Below are positions 11,301 to 18,501 of a DNA stretch of 64,000 nucleotides, piece after piece. Position 1 is the stretch's first letter. Every line of letters starts with the position of its first letter. Source of the stretch: JAIXWP01 sp965247015. Lineage in GTDB: Bacteria > Bacteroidota > Bacteroidia > Flavobacteriales_D > Sanyastnellaceae. Under the pieces are notes generated by a model. It saw only the letters and a list, made by a program, of their open reading frames with translations. It did not search any database and had not been told where the DNA came from. The position numbers were made by a program, and so were the translations under genes. Location of the stretch: assembly GCA_965247015.1 (NCBI GenBank), contig CBDFGG010000001.1, forward strand, positions 62,001 to 126,000, in the 5' to 3' direction.

Positions 11301-13128
11301 CTGCAGATGGAGAAGCAAGAGCTGGAATTTCCTGACCACACTCAATAGTGATTGATTCTGGGCAGTCAACAAAAGTTGGAGCAGTGTTATCGTCAACAAT
11401 AATTTGCTGAGAAACGATAGACGCGCGACCACAAGCATCTTGTGCGCGGTATAGGTAAGTAAATTCAGTGTTGTGTACGCAATCTTGTTCGTTTACTGGC
11501 TCGCAAGAAGCATCAGTGTTAGCGTCACCATGACCAGCAACATAGTTACCATCCATGAATCCGTTGAAGTAGAACCAAGTTGAAAGACCAAAGCCACAGT
11601 TTTTGTTGTTTGCGCCTTGACCGATTTGCATACCGAAATAGTAGTTAGATGGCATGTGCTGGAAGTACAATACATCACCAGCATAGTCAGCTAAACCTGT
11701 AAGAGTTGAGAAATCGTTGACCATCTCATAGTAAGTCCAATCCATGTAGAGATTGCCTGCTTGTGCGCAGTTTAGATCGTCTTTGTAACTTCTACCCATT
11801 GAAGACCATGTTGCCCAATCCGCAGCGTTGTCAAACCAGAAATCAACCTGGAATTGTTGTGCTGGGTTAATGTTGTTAGCCACTGTACCATAAAGGTGAG
11901 CGCTACCATCATTGTATTGGTCAAAAGAACCCGATCCAACAAAGTTGAATTGAGAGCTTGCTGCATAGCCTAAATCATAAAGCGTTGGCAACCAAATAGC
12001 CCAATCTGGACCAGGACCAAATGCTGTTGAAAGATCACAATGTGAAATGATTTCACCTGTGTTACTAGTAAAAGATTCTACTGAAGTAGCACCAGAACAA
12101 GCATCAATTGCTGAAGCTTCTGCTGGTCCAGGAACATTTTCCAAACACTCAACTGTAACAACTGGCTCAACACCGCTAATCACTGGAGCAGTAGTATCTA
12201 CTACAGTAATAGTTTGAGTGCAAGTTTCAGTCAAATCACCATACGTAGCTACCCACGTACGAACGATTACTTTGTTACAAGCAGTTTCAGAAATGATCAT
12301 ATCTGTGAAGTTGAGGCTAACAGCCATCATATCATCACACTCAGTAATATCAAGAACTGGAGAACCTGTAAGCTCAAGATTGCCCTCTTGGCCACATTCT
12401 ACAGTAACATTGCTAGCACATGTCATTGCCAATGCTGGAGTACAGTCATTGCACAAAACAGTGAAACAACCAAACAATACGTTACCCTGAAGGCCATCGT
12501 TCGAAGGAACGTTACCTACTGTAACTGTAATTGTTTGACCAGCAAACTCAGAAATGTTGATAGTTGCATCAACGAAGTCATTATTGTTATTTGCTGCAAC
12601 GTGGTAAAGCGTGAAAAACGGTTCACCATTAATATTGATGTAAGAATAATCTAAACCATCATTCTCTGAATCGAGCAACGCTGAAAAGTACTCAAATGAC
12701 AAAAGAGCGCCATTTGCAGGAACTTCGATTGTTGTTTGAGCTGTAAACGTGTGAACGCTGAAACTTAGATATCCACCAGTCCAGACTGAATTCACACAAC
12801 CTGACGGAGCAGCATCGAAATATTGGCTTTTGTTACCAAATCCAAATGCTGGATGTCCGCTTGATGGATAGCTCCATGAATCTTCGCTTACTGATCCACA
12901 ATCTGTGTAGCCACTAGGCAACTGTGCATAACCACCAGGGTTATTTGCAGGAGCACTATAGTTATTAGATCCGGTTACGGATGAAGATGGTGACTGGGCA
13001 AAAAGACCAATACCACCCCACAAAAACAAAAATGCGATCAAAGCCATTGCCTTGAAAGCTTTTGAAATCGATGTCGAGCTCGTCGAGCTACAGACCTGAT
13101 TTCCCCATGAAAACGTAGAATGTTTCAT
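5368..13128 (-). CDS. Giant T9SS-secreted HYR/Ig-like repeat protein (2586 aa)
   Basis: An N-terminal export signal (long basic/Ser-rich n-region, hydrophobic core about residues 28-45 ending FAQ) is followed by a unique domain (about 55-230). Then come about twenty repeats of 80-95 residues, and a T9SS type A sorting domain in the last 80 residues (VSVYPNPATDQ, YDLAGARV, GVYMYRLTNG). Each repeat has the frame ITVVDTTAPxF ... ECG ... A(S/T)DNCG ... EGECxxxxxIxRTWTATDxCGN, so paired cysteines recur throughout. This matches HYR-like Ig-fold repeats of large Bacteroidota adhesins. Extra domains interrupt single repeats at about residues 362-541, 1329-1475 and 2259-2446. The gene is monocistronic, with a strong terminator behind it and a long regulatory region in front. 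Probable role: cell-surface adhesion or matrix; no enzyme motif is seen. Confidence 0.88.
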   Translation of the reverse strand: MKHSTFSWGNQVCSSTSSTSISKAFKAMALIAFLFLWGGIGLFAQSPSSSVTGSNNYSAPANNPGGYAQLPSGYTDCGSVSEDSWSYPSSGHPAFGFGNKSQYFDAAPSGCVNSVWTGGYLSFSVHTFTAQTTIEVPANGALLSFEYFSALLDSENDGLDYSYININGEPFFTLYHVAANNNNDFVDATINISEFAGQTITVTVGNVPSNDGLQGNVLFGCFTVLCNDCTPALAMTCASNVTVECGQEGNLELTGSPVLDITECDDMMAVSLNFTDMIISETACNKVIVRTWVATYGDLTETCTQTITVVDTTAPVISGVEPVVTVECLENVPGPAEASAIDACSGATSVESFTSNTGEIISHCDLSTAFGPGPDWAIWLPTLYDLGYAASSQFNFVGSGSFDQYNDGSAHLYGTVANNINPAQQFQVDFWFDNAADWATWSSMGRSYKDDLNCAQAGNLYMDWTYYEMVNDFSTLTGLADYAGDVLYFQHMPSNYYFGMQIGQGANNKNCGFGLSTWFYFNGFMDGNYVAGHGDANTDASCEPVNEQDCVHNTEFTYLYRAQDACGRASIVSQQIIVDDNTAPTFVDCPESITIECGQEIPALASPSAVDNCTGDVVVAFVGEELAGDQCSNTITRTWSATDICGNRSNCVQIITVVDTTAPSFDSTPASEVTYECSSVVAPAVLTATDVCQGVVPVQYEEAIIEGECAGQYTINRHWWTSDNCQNTNHFYQTVNVIDTTGPVFDEYPYQTQILCENLPAILTATDPCGTATVEVTFEQLNSGGCLGVLHRIYTATDDCGNTTTAEQYITIVDYTNPTIYGVGEEMSVECSEVEAGDDFIFGAGNVYAIDNCGGEVSIDYSEEVVATDDNCPNSYDVIRTWVATDYCENDTMASQLVHIIDTTAPSFDEYTAEQSVSCELEIPAAFVVVSDLCGDASWTHEDVRIDGSCDQTYTIERTFTAVDACGNQSTLVTFIYVYDETAPSFDENAVAEISIECGQDIPYIEPASTDNCGEVATTFNDITVEESDCFTLIQRTFTATDECGNANTFVQYVYITDTTAPAFDAYEVALDRPCDDYSGIYITATDVCNTFEITYTEEIVSGSCAGRIIREYTATDVCGNTSNATQIITLIDTVNPVASFVPENQIVECGSAYEMANATFTDNCDDSLEPELNIETTYEGCNTILTYTWTVVDHCFNEASASATITIVDTTDPFWTFVPENVTINCDEEVPAIVMAEASDLCDDLVNVEVTEEITAGECANEQTIARLYRAFDDCGNEIMATQYVYVVDVTAPSVEGQSEVIVECGSEIPEVFPTATDACGDVTTTYVDYATISPWFAINNGGNGQVDLSGLPSNISVIGSNSLSVSQIYTAAAVIAKQVNVTFNWSFTAGDSGVGNGIPASYDPFGYWINGAFTAISDLNGANNQSGTFTVTVPAGSTFALGINSVDDIEGPGSVVISDINVEEAALECPIVDCILRQFTSVDACGNSTIFNQFIVTRDITAPAFDQFAIEIERPCDDYAGVFVTASDSCSNVEITYVDEVVSGGCQGRIIRDYTATDACGNQAFAQQIITLTDAIVPTVVDEPADMTVECSDQSWTYADVAFTDNCDDEVEVDFAVEYMPSGCLGSYLATWTATDNCGNVTIVDQVITVVDTEDPFFEFTPESFTIECSEDFILEAPIAGDLCSSAIVTIETDTIQGNCPSNYTIVRNFTATDNCGNTAEASQTIEVVDTTAPYWNFETAVYELSFECDEIRASVEPTANDVCNDVEIMVNETIFYQSPCYTSGAYIFVAVDACGNESAPFYQYFTVNDTQAPIFAEYAVEIERPCDDYMGIFVSATDNCNGAEISYTDEAVSGGCQGRIIRNYTAIDACGNEAYAQQIITLTDAIDPTIAEQPMDMTIECGDDVPSFFPEFSDNCDDELSIEAGSSTSTEGCTETITRTWTATDNCGNSITVDQVITIVDTTAPVWYNEGYTETVSCGTAYGVVPAEVFELCNGYEISHDIETIDGQCEAEYTEIHTFIATDACGNASLPYVVTLNYVDNEAPYFTSIPQSNEFSCDAIIPNEMAVASDFCSSVEVDMVEEIIEGECANSYIIVRTYTATDACGNVSEPVSVSYYIYDNTNPTIETQLEDLTYDCATEIVPATIVVSDNCSEPANITVTPSVETIWSDDCGNGLFVVNYYVVDECGNFSEASYTVTIQDEVAPTLSTTPENLVLACDAQIPAAEVVTASDNCGSEIEVEFIETIVGEMPAEGSIADCNLMTPALPEGNPCNYPTAWAMALFNMPTSSRYYVIQSGELVRYPNGTAHVSATLVNAYNSNAGFNVSVWFDSEMDWSLWSNQNFPTSFKADCGGIDANYQDWLYFVLVNGEGAELTGWGEYAGSALNLAHAPSNKYFGFQLGDGANNYNAADNGFGGWFTYSGSFVNANSSAIQTVSGAGDFAFELDCCPDYQIVRCWTAMDCSGNMVEHCQTISFEGSDIIEVINPTTPESTEAEVSKESHVSVYPNPATDQANFVFSAVETGKATIDIYDLAGARVASIYTASVEAGNEYKTTFDAGTLATGVYMYRLTNGSSVEMGRLIINK
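5790..6350 (-). repeat. Inserted domain, copy 2 (residues about 2259-2446)
   Basis: Homologous to copy 1: VWFDSEMDWSLWS, SFKADC, YQDWLYF, LTGWGEYAG, HAPSNKYFG, GDGANN and GGWFTYSG align in order. It is again placed between the EFIETIVGE strand and the IVRCWTA strand of a repeat, so both copies sit in the same loop of the host fold. Confidence 0.6.
11505..12040 (-). repeat. Inserted domain, copy 1 (residues about 362-541)
   Basis: A block of about 180 residues that interrupts one HYR-like repeat. Shared marks with copy 2 at 5790-6350: FWFDNAADWATWS, an SxKxDC segment, DWTYY, LTGLADYAG, HMPSNYYFG and GQGANN, then a GFG...WFYFNG end. It is flanked by Cys on each side and returns to the repeat frame afterwards. 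Confidence 0.6.
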
Positions 13129-13210
13129 TCGGTAGGTTTAAATTAAACGTTAGGTTATAAAAAAATATGAAGATCCCAGAAGGGGATATTTCGATAGACT
13201 AATTGTTTCT

Positions 13211-13369
13211 GTCGACAAAGATGTGATATTATTCGACTAAAAACAAATATTCGTCGATGTTTTTTGCTTGTTCATCGAAAATAAACACCCTAATCGTTGA
13301 TTATCAACCATTTAAAAAATGAGATATTTTTAGAAAAATTAAGACGAATACTTGTTTTTCGTCGATTAA
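13211..13369. promoter_or_regulatory. Divergent regulatory region with several dyads
   Basis: The 278-bp gap between the giant repeat gene (minus) and the NlpC/P60 gene (plus) holds three inverted repeats: TCGAC 13233-13237 with GTCGA 13253-13257; GTTGA-TTA-TCAAC at 13296-13308; and GACGAA 13343-13348 with TTCGTC 13358-13363, the last nearly framed by TTAA on both sides. GTCGAC at 13211-13216 is a further palindrome. They look like operator half-sites. A near-consensus -7 element (CATCTTTG, 13381-13388) precedes the plus-strand gene. Confidence 0.4.
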
Positions 13370-13406
13370 ACGCTTTCCACCATCTTTGTATCCTCAAAAA
13401 TTTGAT

Positions 13407-14180
13407 ATGAAAAGAGCCATTTGCCCACTTGCATGCATCCCCATGCGTCTTGAACCTTCTGATCGAAGTGAAATGACCAACCAAGTGTTGTTTGGGGAAA
13501 CCATGGAGGTGCTTGAAACCAACGAAAAATGGGCAATGGTTCAGCTCAACCACGATAACTATCAAGGCTGGGTGGATTTAAAACAGATTGTTTCTATCGA
13601 TGAAATGATTGTCCCTGAAGCAAAATCAGTAACCGCTCCTCTATTCGTAGTGAGAAACGAGAATGAGGGATTTTCCTTTTTACCAGCAGGCTCAATGGTA
13701 AGATTTACCAGCGAATCAGAAATTATTTGCGGAAATAAAAAGTTTTTGAGCGCGCCTATGGACGCTAAGAATGCAACTGCTCCGGCGGAACTTGCTCTTG
13801 GTGCTATGATCTTTCTCGATACACCCTATTTATGGGGCGGCCGTACTTTAATGGGCATCGATTGTAGTGGCTTCACTCAACTCATTTTTCGAATGAACGG
13901 CTTGAGTATTCCAAGGGATGCCTATCAACAAGCTGAAATTGGAGAAATTATAACCTTCATAGATGAAGCAGAAACAGGCGATCTAGCATTCTTCGACAAC
14001 AGCGAAGGACGTATCACACATGTAGGATTGATTATTAACCAAAAAGAATTGGGAGTCAAAAGCATTATCCATGCTTCAGGTAAAGTAAGACTCGATAAGT
14101 TAGACCACCAAGGTATTTATAATCAAGAGACCAAGAGCTACAGTCACAACTTACGTTTGATCAAGCGAATTAAAATTTAA
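13407..14180 (+). CDS. Cytoplasmic NlpC/P60 cysteine peptidase with SH3 domain
   Basis: 257 residues from the ATG at 13407; an upstream in-frame TTG at 13386 lies within the presumed promoter and is unlikely. An SH3b-like domain (about 1-75, with VLFGETMEVLE and WAMVQLNHDNYQGWVD) and a linker precede the NlpC/P60 domain. The catalytic Cys is in GIDCSGFTQ (about 157), with His in ITHVGLI (about 209) and a third polar residue in SIIHASGKV. The architecture matches dipeptidyl-peptidase VI / YkfC-type enzymes that cleave gamma-D-Glu-diamino acid bonds of peptidoglycan peptides. There is no signal peptide, so it probably works on imported muropeptides during recycling. Its 3' end overlaps the convergent polyferredoxin gene by 11 bp. 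Confidence 0.88.
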   Translation: MKRAICPLACIPMRLEPSDRSEMTNQVLFGETMEVLETNEKWAMVQLNHDNYQGWVDLKQIVSIDEMIVPEAKSVTAPLFVVRNENEGFSFLPAGSMVRFTSESEIICGNKKFLSAPMDAKNATAPAELALGAMIFLDTPYLWGGRTLMGIDCSGFTQLIFRMNGLSIPRDAYQQAEIGEIITFIDEAETGDLAFFDNSEGRITHVGLIINQKELGVKSIIHASGKVRLDKLDHQGIYNQETKSYSHNLRLIKRIKI

Positions 14181-15258
14181 TTCGCGGCTCTTTTCCAGCT
14201 TCCAATTTAAGAACTCCGCGAGGGCAAACCGAGCTACAAACACCGCATCCGACGCAAGACGCACGAACGATATTTTCACCGCGCTGCGCATAAGCACGCA
14301 CATCTATACCCATTTCGCAATAAGTGCTACAATTGCCACAGCTGATGCACTGCCCACCATTAGTGGTAATTCTAAATTTTGAAAAGAAGCGCTGTTGTAT
14401 TCCTAGAATGGCAGCCATGGGACAACCAAAACGGCACCATACTCTGCTTCCCATGATGGGATAAAAACCAGTACCTACTACTCCGCTGAATAAGCTTCCT
14501 ATGAAGAAGCCATATCCTTTTGCATAGTTTTGAGATATACTTCCTAATACTTCTCCTTTATAATAACTATTTACCCAAAGAAGAATAGTGAGGCCTATAA
14601 TGAGAAGCAATACAGAGTAAATAATCCAACGTTCCCATTTCCAAGCCTGGACAGATTTATCAGATAATTGACGAAATGAATCGCCGGCCGTTTCAGCCAA
14701 TGCACCGCAACCGCACACCCAAGAGCAGTACCATCTTTTTCCAAAATGATAGGTCAAAATAGGTGTTGCAATCAGAATCATGATCACTGACCAGAAAGTT
14801 GCAAATACTCCAAAGTTGCCGCTATTGTAGAGATAGCTGAGATCATTTGGAAAGAGATATTCTTTCTTTAGCGGCCAGAAGTAAGAAAAATAAAATTCAG
14901 GTTGATTGATTCTATTCAGCCACGTAGGAACTAAGTAAGCGAGAAAGAGTTGGCAAATAATCAGTACCAACGTACGGTAAAAGTGATACTTGTTTCCTTT
15001 GTATTTTCTTAAAAATTTTATTCCAAAAATAGTAACTGCAAGAGTGTAAAATGTTCCGTAAAGAAACCATTGATCGGCTGGTTTCAAACGAAGCAAATAA
15101 CTCAACGGATCGAATAATCGAATGAGGGGCTCCAAAAATTGAGGAAACCAATAAAGCGCTACATAAAATCCAGTGAGTATGACACCCACTCCCCACGCGC
15201 TAATCCCGCGAGAAGAAATGGATCTGAACCATACACCATCGTTGCTAATTGCATTCAT
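14170..15258 (-). CDS. Membrane polyferredoxin (NapH/CcoG/NosR-like 4Fe-4S protein)
   Basis: 362 residues: at least five hydrophobic segments, with cysteine pairs in loops (RWYCSWVCGCGALAE and VWCRFGCPMAA) as in the NapH/NosR/CcoG group. The C-terminus is a 2x[4Fe-4S] ferredoxin domain: CISCGNCSTYC near 302-312 and CVGCGVCSSVCP near 334-345. Such proteins pass electrons through the inner membrane. The gene starts 11 bp after the FAD oxidoreductase on the same strand, so the pair probably forms one NAD(P)H-linked electron-transfer unit. The electron acceptor cannot be deduced; no nap, nos or cco gene lies nearby. Confidence 0.85.
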   Translation of the reverse strand: MNAISNDGVWFRSISSRGISAWGVGVILTGFYVALYWFPQFLEPLIRLFDPLSYLLRLKPADQWFLYGTFYTLAVTIFGIKFLRKYKGNKYHFYRTLVLIICQLFLAYLVPTWLNRINQPEFYFSYFWPLKKEYLFPNDLSYLYNSGNFGVFATFWSVIMILIATPILTYHFGKRWYCSWVCGCGALAETAGDSFRQLSDKSVQAWKWERWIIYSVLLLIIGLTILLWVNSYYKGEVLGSISQNYAKGYGFFIGSLFSGVVGTGFYPIMGSRVWCRFGCPMAAILGIQQRFFSKFRITTNGGQCISCGNCSTYCEMGIDVRAYAQRGENIVRASCVGCGVCSSVCPRGVLKLEAGKEPRIKF

Positions 15259-15269
15259 TTTATTTTCAA

Positions 15270-16529
15270 TTAATTCGATGCCAACGCTGGCATAGCATAA
15301 AACTCTGGATCGAATAACAGTTCTTTCCAGTTTGATTTCATTTCATTTTCACTAGCACCATTCAAAATGTGCTTTTCAGCCATTTCATGCTTGATGCGAA
15401 TTCCGAGACCTTGCACACCGATTAATTTATCATTTTCAAAAACCAATCTCAGCACATCATCATTTCTTCGGAAAATAATATTATGGACTCCTTCTTTTTC
15501 CTTCACTGGTATAGAGCCATACACTTGGTATTCTATATCAAAAAACTTTGCACTATTAAACCAAACTCCGGGGTGATATTCTGCTTCCAATCCAAGTGCG
15601 CTTATAGCAGCCACCTCCCCCATCATCCTTCCAGTATACCATACTGGTTCGATAGCTTTTCTACCTTCATCTGGAACTTCTAACTGTGCGCAATCACCTA
15701 CGGCAAAAACATCCTTTTGGTTCGTTTCTAGACGATGATTTACTAAAATCCCTTTATCTATTTTCAAACCTGAATTTTGCAAAAGAGAAATATTTGGCTC
15801 CACTCCTATTGTAACTCCAAGCATTTCGGTTTTGAGTTCTGATCCGCTATTCAATGTAAGACCACTTATTTTTCCATCAGAAGAATGAATTTCTTGAATT
15901 CCTTCGTTCGTAATAAGATTGATACCTTTAGCTAGAATATGCTTGGTTACAATTTGACTTTCTAATGCAGGTAATACACTTGACCAAAAAGATCCATCAC
16001 GTATGATAAAATCAACGTGAATACCTTCTGAGTGAAGCATTTCAACTAATTCGATTCCTATTAATCCACCACCAATTACTGCTGCTTTTTTTATTTTTGG
16101 AGAGCGCCATTTTGCACCTTTTGTCCAATTCCATATTTGATCAAAATCTTGTTTGGAATACATACCGAATATTCCCTCGGTTTCTTCTCCAAGCACACCA
16201 AGATCTTTATACTTGCTTCCACAAGCAAGAATAAGCTTATCGTAAGCTATTGCTTCATTACCAATTAAAACTTGTTTTTGTGTAAAATTGAATGAAGTCA
16301 CTAGGCCTTTTCTGAGTTGTATTCTGTTCTTTGTCCAGAAATTTCGCTCATAGGGTTCTAGGTGATCCCATTTCATGTGCCCCATGTAGACGTACATGAG
16401 TGCAGTACGTGAAAAAAAATACTCGGACTCATCCGAGATGACAAGAATTTCTGCATCAGATTTTTTTCTGATGTAACGCGCAGCAGTAATTCCACTTATG
16501 CCATTACCAACAATAATAATCTTCTGCAT
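15270..16529 (-). CDS. FAD-dependent pyridine-nucleotide oxidoreductase
   Basis: 419 residues with the two dinucleotide-binding folds of the rubredoxin/ferredoxin-reductase and NirB-N group. FAD motif GNGISG (8-13) follows a leading beta-strand; the NAD(P)H motif is GGGLIG (about 150). The FAD-ribityl motif is DVFAVGDCAQ (about 272). The DKLILACGSKY segment and a C-terminal domain with YQVYGSIPVKEK fit the family. There are no redox-active disulfides of the CxxxxC type, so it is not a dihydrolipoyl-dehydrogenase type enzyme. It is first in a two-gene operon with the polyferredoxin and probably feeds electrons to it. It is divergent from the NlpE-like gene with about 60 bp between starts. Confidence 0.85.
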   Translation of the reverse strand: MQKIIIVGNGISGITAARYIRKKSDAEILVISDESEYFFSRTALMYVYMGHMKWDHLEPYERNFWTKNRIQLRKGLVTSFNFTQKQVLIGNEAIAYDKLILACGSKYKDLGVLGEETEGIFGMYSKQDFDQIWNWTKGAKWRSPKIKKAAVIGGGLIGIELVEMLHSEGIHVDFIIRDGSFWSSVLPALESQIVTKHILAKGINLITNEGIQEIHSSDGKISGLTLNSGSELKTEMLGVTIGVEPNISLLQNSGLKIDKGILVNHRLETNQKDVFAVGDCAQLEVPDEGRKAIEPVWYTGRMMGEVAAISALGLEAEYHPGVWFNSAKFFDIEYQVYGSIPVKEKEGVHNIIFRRNDDVLRLVFENDKLIGVQGLGIRIKHEMAEKHILNGASENEMKSNWKELLFDPEFYAMPALASN

Positions 16530-16563
16530 ATGTGGTAAAACTAAACAAATTGGAGATATACAC

Positions 16564-16571
16564 TATTTTTG
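16564..16571 (+). promoter_or_regulatory. Bacteroidota -7 element (TATTTTTG)
   Basis: Perfect TAnnTTTG match 18 bp before the ATG at 16590. It supports 16590 rather than the in-frame TTG at 16569, which falls inside the element. Confidence 0.5.
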
Positions 16572-16589
16572 CAAAATATATTATTCGAC

Positions 16590-17171
16590 ATGCGAATTGT
16601 TCAAATCCTTACAAGCCTTTCTATAATTTTTTTGGCATCTTGTTCAACCCCTCCGGCTACGCCAGGAAGTGAAGCGGCAGCTGCCCCTCAAGATACGACA
16701 AAACAGAAGGCAACGATTTCTAGAAACTCACTTAGTGCTTCTGGTGAAGAACAAGTGACCTATATAGGTGACAAGCCTTGCTCAGATTGTAAGACTACAA
16801 AAGTCATTTTGACTTTGTTGAATAAGAACAACGCAGTTTATCGCGAACAAAAAATCAGAGAAAAGTCGCCAGAGAATACGCTTCGAGTAATGGGTTCGTG
16901 GATTTATTCGCCAGACAGCACCGTCATCACAGTTACTAATTCCAGCGATCCAACTGATGTCAGAAGATTTAAGGTGAGCAAAGACTATCTTACTGTTGTC
17001 GATGAAAAGCTACAACCAGTGGATTGTGGAGGATACGATTGTACTTTAGATAAAATCAAACCAGGTAAGGCAACACCATCAAAAACCGATGTTGCGAATC
17101 CAATTCGAATCATGCCCGCAGACCAAGGCACTATGAAGCCCGTAGATCGTAGTAAAAGATCAAAGCAATAA
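16590..17171 (+). CDS. NlpE-like copper-resistance/envelope lipoprotein
   Basis: About 193 residues. A lipoprotein signal (MRIVQILTSLSIIFLASC, with lipid-modified Cys at about 18) is followed by an Ala/Pro/Thr-rich tether and an NlpE N-terminal-like domain. That domain carries the hallmark CxxC in YIGDKPCSDCKTTKVILTLL and later SWIYSPDSTVITVTN strands. A second Cys pair (DCGGYDC) and a Pro/Lys-rich tail follow. In enterobacteria NlpE takes part in copper tolerance and Cpx signalling at the outer membrane; a Cpx system is not visible here. The stop overlaps the mtaB start (TAATG). Confidence 0.75.
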   Translation: MRIVQILTSLSIIFLASCSTPPATPGSEAAAAPQDTTKQKATISRNSLSASGEEQVTYIGDKPCSDCKTTKVILTLLNKNNAVYREQKIREKSPENTLRVMGSWIYSPDSTVITVTNSSDPTDVRRFKVSKDYLTVVDEKLQPVDCGGYDCTLDKIKPGKATPSKTDVANPIRIMPADQGTMKPVDRSKRSKQ

Positions 17172-18463
17172 TGAATCAATATAAAAAAGTTGCTTTTCAC
17201 ACCTTAGGCTGCAAACTAAACTTTGCGGAAACAAGCGCCATTTCTAGACAATTTACAGACTCAGGATATGCGCGTGTAGAAATGGAAGAACATCCGGACG
17301 TGTTGGTTATCAATACCTGCAGCGTTACTGATCAAGCTGATAAGAAATGTAGAAACATTGTCAATCGTGCGATTCGTCACAATCCTGGTGTATATGTGGC
17401 GGTAATTGGCTGCTACGCTCAGCTGAAGCCCCAAGAGATTGCCAATATCGAGGGTGTGAACATTGTACTTGGTGCAAATGAAAAATTCAATATTGTTCAG
17501 CATGTTGAATCAACTTCCGTTGAAGAAAAAGGACTCATCAAGGCTGGTGAGATCAAAGAAGTAAAGACATTCATCCCAAGTTATAGCAAAGGAGATAGAA
17601 CGAGAACTTTTTTGAAAGTTCAAGACGGTTGTAATTATTTCTGTGCCTTTTGTACTATTCCGCTGGCCCGAGGCCGCTCTCGCAGTGCTACAATAGAAGA
17701 AACACTTGAACAAGCTCGTAAGGCCATTCAAGATGGCGCGAAAGAAATAGTCCTCACGGGAGTAAATATTGGCGACTTTGGTACAGCGCATGGCGAAACC
17801 CTTCTTGAATTGGTAATGCAATTAGATGAGCTACCTGGTGTAGAGCGTTACCGCATCAGCAGCATAGAGCCCAATCTGCTTACCGACGAAATCATTGATT
17901 TCGTTTCAAAGAGCAAAAAGTTCATGCCTCATTTTCACATTCCGCTTCAAAGCGGAAGTGATACCATCCTTGCTGCAATGCGCCGTCGTTACCGCACAGA
18001 GCTTTACCGAAACAGGATTTTAGATATTAAAACTAAAATGCCCGACGCGTGTATTGGTGTTGATGTAATTGTCGGTTTTCCTGGTGAGACAGACGAGCTT
18101 TTCACCGAAACACAGCAGTTTTTGAGTGAACTTCCTGTGAGCTACTTGCACGTATTTACTTACAGTGAAAGAGATAACACAACCGCATTGCGCATCCAAG
18201 AGGTAGTGCCGATGGAAAAGCGATATGAGCGAAATAAAATCTTGCGCATTCTTAGTGAAAAGAAGAAAAGAGCATTCTATTCTGAGCATTTAAACAGTGA
18301 AAGACCCGTCTTATGGGAAGGTGAAAATGACGAAGGAAAAATGAGTGGCTTCACTGATAATTATATTAAAGTCCTGCGAACGTGGGATTTAACACTTGTC
18401 AATCATTTAACTAATGTTAAATTATTGGGAATTGATGGAGACGGTAATGCCTATTCCAATTAA
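17171..18463 (+). CDS. mtaB: tRNA t6A37 methylthiotransferase MtaB
   Basis: 430 residues with the methylthiotransferase layout. The N-terminal UPF0004 domain holds three cluster cysteines in HTLGCKLNFAET, NTCSVTDQADKKC and VIGCYAQ. The radical-SAM core has CNYFCAFCTIPLARG (CxxxCxxC, about residues 155-161), the EIVLTGVNIGDFG motif, HIPLQSGSD and a short C-terminal TRAM-like region. The GCKLN start and the CTIPLARG motif favour MtaB, which turns t6A37 into ms2t6A, over MiaB or RimO. It overlaps the NlpE-like gene and is followed by the candidate small RNA unit. Confidence 0.92.
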   Translation: MNQYKKVAFHTLGCKLNFAETSAISRQFTDSGYARVEMEEHPDVLVINTCSVTDQADKKCRNIVNRAIRHNPGVYVAVIGCYAQLKPQEIANIEGVNIVLGANEKFNIVQHVESTSVEEKGLIKAGEIKEVKTFIPSYSKGDRTRTFLKVQDGCNYFCAFCTIPLARGRSRSATIEETLEQARKAIQDGAKEIVLTGVNIGDFGTAHGETLLELVMQLDELPGVERYRISSIEPNLLTDEIIDFVSKSKKFMPHFHIPLQSGSDTILAAMRRRYRTELYRNRILDIKTKMPDACIGVDVIVGFPGETDELFTETQQFLSELPVSYLHVFTYSERDNTTALRIQEVVPMEKRYERNKILRILSEKKKRAFYSEHLNSERPVLWEGENDEGKMSGFTDNYIKVLRTWDLTLVNHLTNVKLLGIDGDGNAYSN

Positions 18464-18474
18464 TTAAACTAACT

Positions 18475-18490
18475 TTGGCACGCCCTTTGG
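18475..18490 (+). promoter_or_regulatory. Sigma-54-like -24/-12 promoter
   Basis: TTGGCACG-CCCT-TTGG matches the -24 box perfectly and the -12 box (TTGC) in three of four bases, with the correct 12-bp phase between the GG pairs. The predicted start is near 18502, exactly the first base of the first hairpin of the presumed small RNA. Confidence 0.5.
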
Positions 18491-18501
18491 TTAGGGTAGA
18501 A

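Larger units (their letters stand above)
5790..12440 (-). repeat. Array of about twenty HYR-like coding repeats
   Basis: Inside the giant secreted protein, units of roughly 250-290 bp recur, visible as repeated runs such as gttgtcagt (from DNC) and versions of VDTTAP. I count about 21 linkers of the VDTTAP type. Units are diverged, not identical, so the array is old, apart from one adjacent pair of sub-blocks (around 7440-7680 and 8390-8620) that is nearly the same in protein sequence (YAVEIERPCDDY versions). Confidence 0.75.

Noticed and set aside
5790..12440. Regular repeats that might be read as a CRISPR array or satellite
   Set aside because: The units are 250-290 bp, diverged, in frame and code Ig-like domains; there are no short identical repeats with unique spacers.
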